A DNA stretch of 64,000 nt from Aminobacter sp. HY435 (GCF_027568395.1 NZ_JANKZL010000011.1:62001-126000); one strand, 5' to 3'. Positions 8,945 through 17,895 are shown, counted from the stretch's first letter. The notes: a model not told the origin generated them from the sequence alone. Translations and numbers: made by a program.

Positions 8945-9156
8945 TTGAAACTCCATTTCCAAGATAACGGGATCCCCGATCTTGGGGCTCGGGGAATCCT
9001 GCCGAATTTTTGGCTAGCGAGGGCTAGATAACAACTGGCCGGAACCTGATCCAGCATTGACGGCGTGGCATCAGGTCGCGGGGACGAGACGAAACCCCGG
9101 GAGGATTTCGACCCGCCCGAAGGAATGTCAGAACAGGAAGTAGCGTCGCGCCATCG

Positions 9157-9255
9157 GCCGGGCTCGAAGCGCACGGCAATGCCGGCGGCGATGTCTAACC
9201 GCATGCCGCGCGCCTGTTCGCGGTCGAATTTCAAGCCGTTGCTGATCTCGATCAA
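9157..9255 (-). pseudogene. Decayed urease beta-subunit fragment
   Basis: Read on the minus strand from 9255, about 32 codons match the core of urease beta subunits: '[20 protein letters not shown]' followed by 'IAVRFEPG'. UreB proteins carry an almost identical stretch just before their C-terminal third. Similarity stops at once on both sides, there is no proper start, and the rest of the roughly 100-residue subunit is missing. No ureC or accessory genes lie nearby. I call it a relic of a lost urease operon. Recognition is from memory of the family, not from an alignment. Confidence 0.6.
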
Positions 9256-9404
9256 GCCCTCGGCGGGATGATTTCAGTCTCAAGCCCCGAGCGCCAGCCG
9301 CCGAGTGTGGTGACACCACCAGCGATACAGGTGACGAGGCGGCTACGGCCGGCCCGGTGTTCGATGTCGAGCCTGCCGATGGCGGACACGCGTTGCGACG
9401 ACAT
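9252..9404 (-). pseudogene. Possible UreD N-terminal remnant
   Basis: A 50-codon frame starting at 9404 contains 'IGRLDIEHRAGRSRL', which resembles the N terminus of urease accessory protein UreD ('..RLdi..r.GrTRL..'). The frame then diverges and stops at 9252, overlapping the UreB relic. In rhizobial urease operons ureD precedes ureA-ureB, so ureD-like then ureB-like in the right order fits an internal deletion. The match is short and much weaker than that of the UreB piece. Confidence 0.3.
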
Positions 9405-9712
9405 CGCAGTTGCATCCGCCGCCGCCGATTATGAGGAGCGGGGGATCATGAGCCAACGTTTTGCGCCAGCGCGTGCCGTCGGACAGCAGAAGCGGGTTTT
9501 GTCAGGGATCGTGCACAGATTCGACATGCGACCGCGTCGTTTGCGCGCCGGTCGATATATAAGCTTGTTGCCTGTAGGCGTTTCGGTTTCTATACAGGGA
9601 AGCCTTTTGGGCTCATTTCGGGGGCGTATTGCGAGTTTGGGCAGCATATTTGCCCGCCGGCAGCGGCGCGTCACGCACCCGCCAAGTTTAAGAGTTTCGG
9701 GGAAGAGTACTG
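9405..9712. other. Gene-free stretch before the acyl carrier protein
   Basis: I see no convincing gene here. The frame 9268-9720 has no family resemblance and ends inside the ACP gene. The stretch probably holds the promoter for the ACP/ketosynthase pair. I looked for a nod-box-like sequence and did not see one. The ACP ribosome site GGGGAAGAG lies at its end. Confidence 0.5.
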
Positions 9713-9967
9713 ATGGCTGATCAGCTGGCGACGGAAATCATCGACAAGATCAAGGCGCATGCCGAGTCTGGCGGCGAAGAGATCACGCTCGACACTGAAT
9801 TGACCGCGCTTGGCATCCATTCGCTGGAACTCACCGAGATCATCTTCGATCTCGAGGAGGACTATGGCATCGAAATCGAGATGAACACGGTTGATGCCTG
9901 GGCCAGCCTCAAGAACGTCGGCGACATGGTTGAAGCCGTTCGCGGCCTGATCGCGCAAAAAGCCTGA
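9713..9967 (+). CDS. Acyl carrier protein, NodF-like
   Basis: An 84-residue carrier protein. The phosphopantetheine attachment Ser is residue 37 in '[10 protein letters not shown]', and an acidic recognition helix ('[20 protein letters not shown]') follows. The opening '[10 protein letters not shown]' and the closing '[11 protein letters not shown]' resemble NodF, the specialised ACP that carries acyl chains for Nod factors, more than housekeeping AcpP. The ketoacyl synthase gene starts 1 bp after its stop. It probably delivers acyl chains to a dedicated lipid or lipochitooligosaccharide-like pathway. The acceptor is unknown. Confidence 0.85.
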   Translation: MADQLATEIIDKIKAHAESGGEEITLDTELTALGIHSLELTEIIFDLEEDYGIEIEMNTVDAWASLKNVGDMVEAVRGLIAQKA

Positions 9968-9968
9968 C

Positions 9969-11180
9969 ATGACCCGCCAGCGTATCGTCATCACCGGCAT
10001 CGGCGGGCTGTGCGCGCTCGGCTCCGGCGCGCCTGCCATCTGGGATGCCATGCGCAACGGCCGTTCGGCCATCGGTCCGCTGGTGCATTCGCCGCTGCAC
10101 GACCTCAAGACCCGCAGCGGCGCCGAGATCGCGCAACTGCCCGACCACGGCATCGACCGCAAGCAACTGGTCTCGATGGACCGCTTCAGCCTGCTCGCCG
10201 TCATTTCGGCGCGCGAGGCCATGGCGCAGGCGGGACTGGTCTCGGACGAAACCAACACCTATCGCATGGGCACCGTCGTCGGAGTAGGCGTCTGCGGCTG
10301 GGAAGCCATCGAAGAGAACTATCGAGCCATCCTGCTGGAAGGCAAAAACCGCGCCGGCATCTTCACCGTACCGAAGGTCATGCCCGGTGCGGCTGCCGGA
10401 CAGGTCAGCATGAGCCTGGGACTTCGCGGTCCGGTGTTTGGCGTCACCTCGGCATGTGCTTCGTCCAATCACGCGTTTTCGGCCGCCATGGACCAACTTC
10501 GCCTCGGCCGCGCCGACGTGATGGTTGCCGGCGGTACCGATGCGCCGCTGGTCTGGGGCATCGTCAAGGCCTGGGAAGCGCTGCGCGTGCTGTCGCCCGA
10601 CACCTGCCGTCCGTTCTCGGCCGACCGCCAGGGCCTGGTGCTCGGCGAAGGCTCCGGCATGGCGGTGCTCGAGACCTACGAACACGCCGTCGCGCGTGGC
10701 GCGACCATCCTGGCCGAGCTCGCCGGCGCCGGCATGTCGGGCGATGCGTCCGACATCGTCGCCCCGACCATCGAAGGCCCTGCCGCAGCCATGCGCGCTT
10801 GCCTGCTCGACGCCGGGCTCGCGCCCGAGGACGTCGATTACATCAACGCCCACGGCACCGGGACCAAGGCCAACGACCAGATCGAGACTGCGGCCATCAA
10901 GCGCGTGTTCGACGCCCATGCCCACAAGCTTTCGGTGTCGTCGACCAAGTCGATGCATGCCCACTGCCTCGGCGCGTCCGGAGCTCTGGAGTTGATCGCC
11001 TGCGTCATGGCCGTGCGCGAGGGAGTGGTTCCGCCGACAGCCAACTACCGCGAAGCGGATGCCGACTGCGATCTCGACGTTACGCCCAACATGGCGAAGC
11101 TGCGCGATGTGCGCGTGGCAATCAGCAACGGTTTCGCCTTCGGCGGCACCAACGCGGTGGTGGCGGTCAGGGCGATCTGA
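9969..11180 (+). CDS. Beta-ketoacyl-ACP synthase, NodE/FabF-like
   Basis: A 403-residue condensing enzyme. The nucleophile is Cys163 ('[10 protein letters not shown]'). His295 lies in '[15 protein letters not shown]', and Lys327 and His332 in '[15 protein letters not shown]', so the KAS II active site is complete. Stretches such as '[10 protein letters not shown]' and '[20 protein letters not shown]' are close to rhizobial NodE, which sets acyl-chain length and unsaturation of Nod factors. It forms a two-gene unit with the NodF-like ACP. No other nod genes are in view, so it may serve another specialised acyl product. Confidence 0.88.
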   Translation: MTRQRIVITGIGGLCALGSGAPAIWDAMRNGRSAIGPLVHSPLHDLKTRSGAEIAQLPDHGIDRKQLVSMDRFSLLAVISAREAMAQAGLVSDETNTYRMGTVVGVGVCGWEAIEENYRAILLEGKNRAGIFTVPKVMPGAAAGQVSMSLGLRGPVFGVTSACASSNHAFSAAMDQLRLGRADVMVAGGTDAPLVWGIVKAWEALRVLSPDTCRPFSADRQGLVLGEGSGMAVLETYEHAVARGATILAELAGAGMSGDASDIVAPTIEGPAAAMRACLLDAGLAPEDVDYINAHGTGTKANDQIETAAIKRVFDAHAHKLSVSSTKSMHAHCLGASGALELIACVMAVREGVVPPTANYREADADCDLDVTPNMAKLRDVRVAISNGFAFGGTNAVVAVRAI

Positions 11181-11316
11181 CCGTCTTCGAACCTCTGGCA
11201 ATCAACTCGATAAATCTCGGCAACTGCATATTGATGCAGCGCGGCAGCATGCCTAACTCTTGCATGCCCCACCTTTCGGCCAGCGCATCGCCGGCCACCC
11301 CCACAAGGACCTGTCG

Positions 11317-12021
11317 ATGAGCGACCTGACCCCATTTCCGATTTCCGCGCGCTGGCCGGCCAAGTATCCCGAGCGCATCCAGCTCTATTCCTTCCCCACG
11401 CCGAACGGCGTGAAGGTGTCGATCGCGCTGGAGGAGCTTGACCTGCCCTATGAGGCGCATGCCATCAACATCGGCAAGAACGAGAGCTGGACGCCGGAAT
11501 TCCTGTCACTCAACCCGAACGGCAAGATCCCTGCGATCCTCGATCCGAACGGCCCGGGCGGCAAGCCGCTGGCGTTGTTCGAGTCGGGCGCCATCCTGCT
11601 CTATCTCGCCGAAAAGACCGGCCGCCTCATCCCAGCCGACCGCGCCCGCTATTACGAGACCATCCAGTGGGTGTTTTTCCAGATGGCCTCGGTCGGCCCG
11701 ATGTTCGGCCAGCTCGGCTTCTTCCACAAGTTCGCCGGCCGCGAGATCGCGGACAAGCGACCGCTCGAGCGCTACCGCGACGAGTCGCGCCGCCTGCTCG
11801 GCGTGCTCGACCAGCGGCTCGAAGGCCGCAAGTGGATCATGGACGACGACTACACCATCGCCGATATCTCGCTGCTCGGTTGGGTGCGCAACCTGATCGG
11901 CTTCTACGAGGCGCGCGATCTCGTCGGTTTCGACAGCTTCAAGAATGTCGCCGCGTGGCTGGAGCGCGGTCTGGCGCGGCCGGCGGTGCAGGCTGGCCTG
12001 AACATCCCGGCTCGCCCCTGA
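11317..12021 (+). CDS. Glutathione S-transferase family protein, YfcG/YghU-like
   Basis: A 234-residue soluble protein. The N-terminal thioredoxin fold (about residues 20-105) has 'SFPTPNGVKVSIALEE' and the glutathione-contact motif 'ESGAILLYLAEK'. The C-terminal helical domain contains 'QWVFFQMASVGPMFGQLGFF', the signature of Nu-class YghU/YfcG enzymes, which have disulfide-bond reductase activity with glutathione. The ATG at 11317 has AAGGA upstream. It stands alone, with a weak hairpin after its stop. Confidence 0.88.
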   Translation: MSDLTPFPISARWPAKYPERIQLYSFPTPNGVKVSIALEELDLPYEAHAINIGKNESWTPEFLSLNPNGKIPAILDPNGPGGKPLALFESGAILLYLAEKTGRLIPADRARYYETIQWVFFQMASVGPMFGQLGFFHKFAGREIADKRPLERYRDESRRLLGVLDQRLEGRKWIMDDDYTIADISLLGWVRNLIGFYEARDLVGFDSFKNVAAWLERGLARPAVQAGLNIPARP

Positions 12022-12028
12022 CGCGGGA

Positions 12029-12045
12029 CCGGAGCCCCGCTCCGG
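12029..12045. terminator. GC-rich hairpin between convergent genes
   Basis: CCGGAGC (12029-12035) pairs with GCTCCGG (12039-12045) around a 3-nt loop, eight bases past the GST stop and before the convergent kinase stop at 12065. There is no clear T-tract, so termination strength is uncertain. Confidence 0.4.
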
Positions 12046-12064
12046 CCCCCTTACGTTCGAAGGA

Positions 12065-12673
12065 TCAGATCACCAGGTCGGCCTTGCGGCGGGCCGCAAG
12101 GACCCGGTCGATGTTGGGCATGTCGTTGGTGTCGATCCAGTTGCGCGCGTCGTCGTCGGAGCGCCCATGCTCACGCCAGCGCTCGACCAGCCGGCGCTCG
12201 AGCTCCTCGCGCGGCGCATCGACGAAGATGGTGAAGTCGAACAACGACTCGAGGCGCTGCCAGGGCGCCTCGTCGAGCAGAAGGTAATTGCCCTCGACCA
12301 GGATGAACTTGACGTCCGAGCCGACGACGGCGGCTGCGGCTCGCGACAATTCAATGCTGCGGTCGAACACCGGGATCGCGACATCCGGCTCTGAGGCGCG
12401 CAGGCGCTTGAGCAAGACCTCGAAGCCGGCAAAGTCGAATGTTTCCGGCGCGCCCTTGCGAGAGCTGAGGCCACGCTCCTCCAGCACCGCGTTGTCGAAG
12501 TGAAAGCCGTCCATCGGCACCACGGCAGCGGAACCCTCCGGCAGGACGCCGTACAGCGCGGCCGACAGCGTCGACTTGCCGGAGCCGGGCGGGCCGGCGA
12601 TGCCGACCACGAAGCGCTGGGCATGGTGGGCGCGTTTGAACAGGGTAGCGGCGATGTGGGCTATTTCAGACAT
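12065..12673 (-). CDS. P-loop nucleoside/sugar kinase-like protein, FrcK/uridine-kinase fold
   Basis: A 202-residue P-loop kinase. Walker A is 'GPPGSGKST' at about residues 27-35, 'MDGFHFDN' is the substrate-binding region seen in uridine kinase/PanK-type proteins, and 'LVEGNYLLLDE' follows. Rhizobial FrcK proteins encoded with fructose ABC transporters have this build, but no sugar transporter is adjacent. Start 12673 is supported by GGGAAGG just upstream. The gene lies 67 bp after an aldose-epimerase-like gene on the same strand and may form an operon with it, which points to carbohydrate metabolism. Confidence 0.75.
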   Translation of the reverse strand: MSEIAHIAATLFKRAHHAQRFVVGIAGPPGSGKSTLSAALYGVLPEGSAAVVPMDGFHFDNAVLEERGLSSRKGAPETFDFAGFEVLLKRLRASEPDVAIPVFDRSIELSRAAAAVVGSDVKFILVEGNYLLLDEAPWQRLESLFDFTIFVDAPREELERRLVERWREHGRSDDDARNWIDTNDMPNIDRVLAARRKADLVI

Positions 12674-12740
12674 AGGCCTTCCCGATCGTTTCGCGTGATA
12701 TCCTGACGTCGCATCAGTCAAAATTGAGGCGGCGGTGACG

Positions 12741-13832
12741 TCAGTTCAAGGGCCGCTCGCCGATCCGCAGGAACTTGTCGTCGAACGGCGTCTCTTCGGC
12801 CGAACCATCGGAAAAGCCGAGCCGAAGCCGGCCCTCTCCCGCCGTCACCGAAACCGGCGCGGCGGTGGATTTCTGCGGCAGCGCGCCGACGACCTGGCGG
12901 AACGATACGCTGGCCCCGAGCTCAAAAGCGGTCGCCACGCCCTCGCGCTTCAGCCAGTTGTCGCCGAGCGAGGCGGCGTGGCCGACGGCGGTTCGGCCAT
13001 CCTCGATGCCGAGCACGCCGGCGCGACCGTTCCACGGCGCATAGAAGCGGCCGCCATTGCTGACCCACAGCATCGTCACGGGCAGTTCGACCGGGTTCTT
13101 CAGCACCAGGACGACGTCGCCTTCCGCCTTGCGCGCCACGGCCGTCCAGCCCATGCCGCCATGCGGCGCCTCGACAAGGGTGATGAAATCCTCGTGCATG
13201 ATTTCGCTGCTGTAGTCGCCAAGGTCGACGGTGCCGCCGGCGGCCGCCGGAAAACGGCCGAGGTCCTGCGAGCGCGCCGGATAGGCGAAAAGACAGGCGC
13301 CACGCGCCGGATCGGGCTCGGGAGTGTTGTCGGGCGTGGCCGCCAGCCGCTTGGGCGAGAATGCCAGGCGTCCGCCGGCGCGCATCCCGGTCATCGGGTG
13401 ATGGGCAACCGAAATCGCGCCGGAGCCACCGGTAAAGACATGCTGCTGGTAGAGGAAGGCATGGCCGTCGCGCAGCGTCAGCACCTTGTCCACAGTGGCC
13501 CCCAGAACTTTGCGCTGCAGCCGCATCGTCACCGTGCGGCCGCCCGAAAACGCTTCGTCGGAGACCAGGTCCCAGGCGCTGTTGGCGGGCCAGCCGTGCA
13601 GCGGCGCCGGCTCGACGTCGCTGGTCGAAAACGGCGCGCAGAGAAAATCTCCCGACAGCCTCACCACGCCCTCCGGCAGCCCGGCGGGCAGGTCCGGTTC
13701 TCCGATCCACGGCGCGCGATGCAGCGGCCGCAGAGTCCGGCCGCCATCGTCGATGGCGAAATCGGCGATGTGGCCGACGGCAAGATCGATCTTGGCCCTG
13801 ATGCCCCGGGCCTGGAACTCATGCTCGCTCAT
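12741..13832 (-). CDS. Aldose 1-epimerase (galactose mutarotase-like) family protein
   Basis: A 363-residue cytosolic protein rich in predicted beta-strands. It shows features of the galactose-mutarotase-like fold: 'HHPMTGMRAGGRL' around residue 150 and 'NGGRFYAPWNGRAGVLGIEDG' towards the C terminus. Such enzymes interconvert sugar anomers or bind oligosaccharides. The ATG at 13832 (MSEHEFQ) is taken, although 19 further upstream codons are open. It probably shares an operon with the downstream P-loop kinase. The catalytic His/Glu pair cannot be assigned with certainty. Confidence 0.65.
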   Translation of the reverse strand: MSEHEFQARGIRAKIDLAVGHIADFAIDDGGRTLRPLHRAPWIGEPDLPAGLPEGVVRLSGDFLCAPFSTSDVEPAPLHGWPANSAWDLVSDEAFSGGRTVTMRLQRKVLGATVDKVLTLRDGHAFLYQQHVFTGGSGAISVAHHPMTGMRAGGRLAFSPKRLAATPDNTPEPDPARGACLFAYPARSQDLGRFPAAAGGTVDLGDYSSEIMHEDFITLVEAPHGGMGWTAVARKAEGDVVLVLKNPVELPVTMLWVSNGGRFYAPWNGRAGVLGIEDGRTAVGHAASLGDNWLKREGVATAFELGASVSFRQVVGALPQKSTAAPVSVTAGEGRLRLGFSDGSAEETPFDDKFLRIGERPLN

Positions 13833-14047
13833 TGCCAAATCACCTCGCTGCGTTTGCCCCAGCAAGCCGCGTTGGCGCTGGCTGTGCAAGCAAAAGTGTA
13901 ACCAATGTTCAACACTGAAGGCATTAGATGAGCCTGCGGCCGCGTCGCAAATGGACGGCGCGCCGCTGCTTTAGTAGTTTTCGGCTGCTGCCGCCGCCCG
14001 GCACGTGATTCAGACAGCCCACCGGCGACAATCGACAGGTTTCCCTT

Positions 14048-15106
14048 TTGCTAGTCCAGGCCCATTCATTGCCGACGTCCTTCAGCTACCACCGGCTGCC
14101 GCTCGCCGGGATCGTTCGGCGGATCGCGGCGCTGTTCGTCGTCGCCGCCCTGGTTGCCGGTTGTTCGACGACATCGGAGACGCTGAACGTCGCGCCCCAG
14201 GCCGCGCCGGAGAAATACGCCGCGATCGTCGTCGACGCGAGCAATGGCCGCACGCTGTTCCAGGCCTATTCCACGGCGCCGCGCTACCCCGCGTCCCTGA
14301 CCAAGATGATGACGCTGTACTTGTTGTTCGAAGCGATGCAGCAAGGGCGCGTTTCCAAGACGACGATGATCCCGGTTTCCGATCATGCCGCATCGCAACC
14401 GCCGTCCAAGCTCGGCTTGCGGCGCGGCGAGCAGATCGAGACGGAAGCGGCGATCCGCGCGCTTGCGACCAAGTCGGCCAATGACGTGGCCGTTGCGGTC
14501 GGCGAATATCTTGGCGGCAGCGAAGAGGGCTTTGCCCGCCAGATGACAGCGAAGGCGCGCCAGCTCGGCATGACGGCGACGACCTTCCGCAACGCCTCGG
14601 GCCTGCCCGATCCGGAGCAGCGCACCACCGCGCGCGACATGGCGGTGCTGGGCATGGCGCTGCGCAAGCATTTTTCGCAGCACTACTATTATTTCTCGGC
14701 GACCGACTTCACTTTCCGTGGCAAGCGCGTGCGCGGCCATAACGACCTACTGGGTCGCGTCAACGGCGTCGACGGCATCAAGACAGGCTACATCAGGGCT
14801 TCGGGCTTCAACATTGTCACCTCCGTCAATGCCGACGGCCGCAAGCTGGTCGTGGTGGTGATGGGCGGTGACAGCGCCCGCAAGCGCAACGACCATGTCG
14901 AGGAGCTGATCGTGCGCTACCTGCCGCAGGCTTCGGGCGGGAGCCTCGCCTCGTCGCTGTTCACGCCGGCGCCGGCTGCCCCTGCTGCTGCCATGCCCGT
15001 CGACGTCGTCACCTCGCAGCCGCAGACCTTGGCCGCGCCGATGCCCGATGGCACCCCGGTCCCGATGGGCGTGAGCGCGCCAGTCCCCGTAGCCGAGATG
15101 CGCTGA
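14048..15106 (+). CDS. D-alanyl-D-alanine carboxypeptidase (penicillin-binding protein), lipoprotein
   Basis: A 352-residue serine peptidase of family S11 that trims stem peptides of peptidoglycan. The three active-site motifs are present: SLTK (residues 83-86), SAN (143-145) and KTG (245-247). An N-terminal hydrophobic segment ending LVAGC (Cys39) is a lipobox, so it is probably anchored to a membrane by lipid. The C-terminal 70 residues are Pro/Ala-rich and may contact the wall. No ATG lies before the signal. TTG at 14048 or 14069 must be used, which makes the exact start uncertain. Confidence 0.85.
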   Translation: MLVQAHSLPTSFSYHRLPLAGIVRRIAALFVVAALVAGCSTTSETLNVAPQAAPEKYAAIVVDASNGRTLFQAYSTAPRYPASLTKMMTLYLLFEAMQQGRVSKTTMIPVSDHAASQPPSKLGLRRGEQIETEAAIRALATKSANDVAVAVGEYLGGSEEGFARQMTAKARQLGMTATTFRNASGLPDPEQRTTARDMAVLGMALRKHFSQHYYYFSATDFTFRGKRVRGHNDLLGRVNGVDGIKTGYIRASGFNIVTSVNADGRKLVVVVMGGDSARKRNDHVEELIVRYLPQASGGSLASSLFTPAPAAPAAAMPVDVVTSQPQTLAAPMPDGTPVPMGVSAPVPVAEMR

Positions 15107-15117
15107 GCCAGAGGCGG

Positions 15118-15519
15118 CTACACAGCCGCCATATACTGTGCGTCCGTCACATGTTCCAGCCAGTCGACCGCCTTGCCGTCGACCGCCTCCTGGATCGAGA
15201 TGTGCGACATTGCCGTCAGCGCCGAAGCGCCGTGCCAGTGCTTTTCACCGGGGGCGAACCAGACCACGTCGCCGCAGCGGATCTCCTGGGCTGCTTCACC
15301 CCAGACCTGCGCCCAGCCGATGCCTGACGTGACGATCAGCGTCTGGCCGAGCGGATGGGTGTGCCAGGCCGTGCGGGCGCCCGGTTCGAAGGTGACCGAC
15401 AACGAGCGCATCCGCGCCGGGGCGGGCGCCTCGAAGATCGGGTCCTGACGCACGCTCCCGGTGAAATAATCCGGCGACGGTCTTGATGACGGGCGCGAGC
15501 CGCAGCGCTTGATTTCCAT
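15118..15519 (-). CDS. Cupin-domain protein
   Basis: A 133-residue single-domain cupin. Motif 1 is '[17 protein letters not shown]' (metal ligands His, His and a further residue), and motif 2 is '[15 protein letters not shown]', with its His as metal ligand. Small cupins of this kind are often annotated with carboxymuconolactone-decarboxylase-like proteins or quercetinase-like enzymes, but nothing nearby narrows the substrate. Start 15519 has GGAGGGAGAG upstream. It is convergent with the carboxypeptidase gene. Confidence 0.82.
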   Translation of the reverse strand: MEIKRCGSRPSSRPSPDYFTGSVRQDPIFEAPAPARMRSLSVTFEPGARTAWHTHPLGQTLIVTSGIGWAQVWGEAAQEIRCGDVVWFAPGEKHWHGASALTAMSHISIQEAVDGKAVDWLEHVTDAQYMAAV

Positions 15520-15566
15520 TGTTCTCTCCCTCCGCCGGATTGGCATTCGGCCTGTCTGTCTTCACC

Positions 15567-16196
15567 CTATGACAAAGGCGGCTTGCTTGCACGTTCGTGC
15601 CGGAACTTCCAGTCGGGCAACGCGACGATGACCCGGCCGCTGGTCAGGTCGCCAAGCATCCGGACGATGGCGTCGACATTGGCTTCGGGCAGCGACACGG
15701 TGAGGTCGGCGCCTGTGCCGGTAAAGGTCTCTGCCTCGATGCGGACGCCGGGCGACGCCGCCAGCCGCGCCTGCACCAGCGCCAGGTCGGTGAAGCCGCA
15801 GGTGACCTTCGCCGAGACGGTCGCCACGAGCTCCACTTTCGCCGCGGCCCGCAGGCACATCGCCGCGGTGCCGCCATAGGCGCGCACCAGTCCGCCGGTG
15901 CCGAGAAGCACACCGCCGAACCAGCGCGTGACGACAACGGCGACATTGTCGAGATCCTGGCCGTCTAGGGCCTGCAGGATCGGCTTGCCCGCGGTTCCGC
16001 TCGGCTCGCCGTCGTCGCTGAAACGGTAGTTCTGGCCAACGCGCCAGGCCCAGCAATTGTGGTTGGCGTCGGCGTGCGCGTGGGCGGCGGCGAAAGCGCG
16101 CGCCGCAGCCTCGTCCGCCACCGGTCCGGCAACCGCCAGGAATCGGCTTTTCCTGATCTCCTGCGACAGGCTCTCGGTGCGGGCGAGGGTGAACAT
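15567..16196 (-). CDS. YigZ/IMPACT family protein (UPF0029)
   Basis: A 209-residue protein with the YigZ N-terminal domain. Landmarks are 'KSRFLA', 'NCWAWRVG', 'FSDDGEPSGTAGKPIL' and 'VVVTRWFGGVLLGTGGLVRAYG', the last two being the most conserved in the family. The C-terminal domain is of the DUF1949 type. The family is related to eukaryotic IMPACT regulators of translation, and its bacterial biochemical role is not settled. The ATG at 16196 (MFTLARTES) is chosen; an upstream TTG is possible. Confidence 0.88.
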   Translation of the reverse strand: MFTLARTESLSQEIRKSRFLAVAGPVADEAAARAFAAAHAHADANHNCWAWRVGQNYRFSDDGEPSGTAGKPILQALDGQDLDNVAVVVTRWFGGVLLGTGGLVRAYGGTAAMCLRAAAKVELVATVSAKVTCGFTDLALVQARLAASPGVRIEAETFTGTGADLTVSLPEANVDAIVRMLGDLTSGRVIVALPDWKFRHERASKPPLS

Positions 16197-16298
16197 CTCG
16201 GCCGCCGTTAGACAATGGCCGGCAGCAATCGTCAATCGCGGGGGATCGGCTCCGTTCGCAGTCGGCGCGCTGCGCCGATTGTCGCACGGGAATATAAT

Positions 16299-16315
16299 AT
16301 GATTGGAACAATCAT
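16299..16315. promoter_or_regulatory. Perfect palindrome upstream of the SsuABC-type operon
   Basis: ATGATTG-GAA-CAATCAT is a perfect 7+3+7 inverted repeat 46 bp before the permease start (16362), in an AT-rich island. It is well placed to be an operator for the transporter operon. The regulator is not identified. Confidence 0.5.
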
Positions 16316-16361
16316 GTTTATGGCTTATCCCGGCCGGGAACCAAAACTTGCCAAGTGATCA

Positions 16362-17135
16362 ATGCGCCCCACCCGCCGACTCCTTACGATAGCCGTCTTC
16401 GCGGCGGTGCTCGGCCTATGGTGGCTGGCGAGCGCGCTCGGCTGGGTCAACGCGTTCCTGCTGCCCTCGCCGGGCAAGGTTGCCGCAACGCTTTCGGATC
16501 TCGCCCTGTCAGGGGCGCTTGCGCGGCATGCCTTGGTCAGCATGCAGCGCGTCGGGCTTGGCTACGGGATTGCCGTGGTGGCGGCCATCGTTCTGGCCGT
16601 GGTGTTCTCCAGAAGTGCCGCGCTGCGCAGCCTGCTCGACCCGCTGCTCGAATTCCTGCGCCAGGTGCCGCCCCTTGCCCTGATGCCGCTGCTGATGCTG
16701 TGGCTCGGCATCGGCGAAATGCAGAAGGTCGGCATCATCGTGCTGTCGTGCTTCTTCCCGATCTTCCTCGGCGTTCGCGGCGGCATTGCCCAGGTCGACC
16801 CCAAGCTGGTCGAGGTCGGCAAGGTCTGCGGTCTCGGCCATGGCGAGATCATGCGACGCATCGTCCTGCCATCGTCGCTGCCCTCCATCGTCGTCGGCCT
16901 CCGCATCGGGCTCGGCTACAGCTGGCGCGCGCTGGTCGGGGCCGAACTGATCGCCTCGTCGGCGGGGCTCGGCTACCTGATCGTCGACGCCGAGAACCTG
17001 GCGCGCACCGACATCGTTCTGGCCGGCATCCTGGTGATCGGTGTCATCGGCCTCGTTGCCGACCAGCTGCTGAAATGGAGCGTATCGAGGGCTGCGCCCT
17101 GGCTTGCATCAGACCTGGAGATGGCGCGTGCTTGA
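16362..17135 (+). CDS. ABC transporter permease, SsuC/TauC/NitT type
   Basis: A 257-residue permease with about six membrane segments. The conserved 'FLRQVPPLALMPLLMLWLGIGE' region and the EAA loop ('KVCGLGHGEIMRRIVLPSSLP') mark the nitrate/sulfonate/taurine family. The ATPase gene overlaps its 3' end by 8 bp. With the ATPase, binding protein and a luciferase-like monooxygenase it forms a four-gene operon, a layout known for alkanesulfonate or aromatic-sulfonate use. No sulfonate-specific residue can be read from this gene. Confidence 0.88.
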   Translation: MRPTRRLLTIAVFAAVLGLWWLASALGWVNAFLLPSPGKVAATLSDLALSGALARHALVSMQRVGLGYGIAVVAAIVLAVVFSRSAALRSLLDPLLEFLRQVPPLALMPLLMLWLGIGEMQKVGIIVLSCFFPIFLGVRGGIAQVDPKLVEVGKVCGLGHGEIMRRIVLPSSLPSIVVGLRIGLGYSWRALVGAELIASSAGLGYLIVDAENLARTDIVLAGILVIGVIGLVADQLLKWSVSRAAPWLASDLEMARA

Positions 17136-17895
17136 ACTGCGCAACATCGGCCGGCGCTACGACGTTGCCGGGCGCGCGGTGGTGGCGCTCGAGCACATCA
17201 GCGTGACCTTGCCAAGTGGCAGCCTCACCACAGTGGTCGGGCGCAGCGGCTGCGGCAAGACCACCTTGTTGCGCATCCTTGCCGGCCTGACGGCGCCGAG
17301 CGAAGGCACGGTCAGCCATGGCGCCGGCTCGCCGCCCAAGGTGGGAGTGGTGTTTCAGGAGGCGCGGCTGATGCCGTGGCTCTCGGTGTTCGACAATGTC
17401 TGCTTCGGCCTCAAGGGCAGGCTCGCGCCCGAAATCATCGAGCAGCGCTGCAGTGCCGTCCTCGAACTCGTCGGCCTTGAAAGTTTCCGCGCAGCCATGC
17501 CCGCGCAGCTCTCCGGCGGCATGGCGCAGCGCGTGGCGATAGCGCGGGCGCTCGTCATGGAACCCGATCTGCTGTTGCTGGACGAGCCCTTCGCCGCGCT
17601 CGACGCCTTCACCCGGCGCGCCATGCAGAACGAACTTGTCGACATCTGGCAAAAGCGCCGGCCGACGATCGTCTTTGTCACCCACGACGTCGAAGAGGCC
17701 GTGCTGCTCGGCCAGCACGTGCTCGAACTCGAACGGGGACGGCTGGTCGGACAGGACGCCATCGAGGCCGCCTATCCGCGCGACCCCACCGACCCGGCTG
17801 TTACGCAGTACCGCAGGCGCATTCTCGAGCGCCTGCTTGCGCCGCAGCCGTCATCCCCTCCTTCCACCCCAGCTCTCAGTCAGGAGACACCATGA
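17128..17895 (+). CDS. ABC transporter ATP-binding protein, SsuB/TauB type
   Basis: A 255-residue ATPase. Walker A is GRSGCGKTT, the signature 'LSGGMAQRVAIARAL', and Walker B 'LLLLDEPFAALD'. The D-loop and switch 'FVTHDVEEAVLLG' are typical of the SsuB/TauB/NrtD group. The GTG at 17128 is preferred because GGAG lies at 17117-17120 and the protein then begins at the conserved 'LELRNIGRRY'. The stop overlaps the next ATG by ATGA. It powers uptake through the upstream permease. Confidence 0.9.
   Translation: MLELRNIGRRYDVAGRAVVALEHISVTLPSGSLTTVVGRSGCGKTTLLRILAGLTAPSEGTVSHGAGSPPKVGVVFQEARLMPWLSVFDNVCFGLKGRLAPEIIEQRCSAVLELVGLESFRAAMPAQLSGGMAQRVAIARALVMEPDLLLLDEPFAALDAFTRRAMQNELVDIWQKRRPTIVFVTHDVEEAVLLGQHVLELERGRLVGQDAIEAAYPRDPTDPAVTQYRRRILERLLAPQPSSPPSTPALSQETP

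Noticed and set aside
9405-9712. Possible nod box upstream of the NodF-like gene
   Set aside because: I looked for the ATC-N9-GAT spaced pattern and the usual nod-box backbone and did not see a convincing match.
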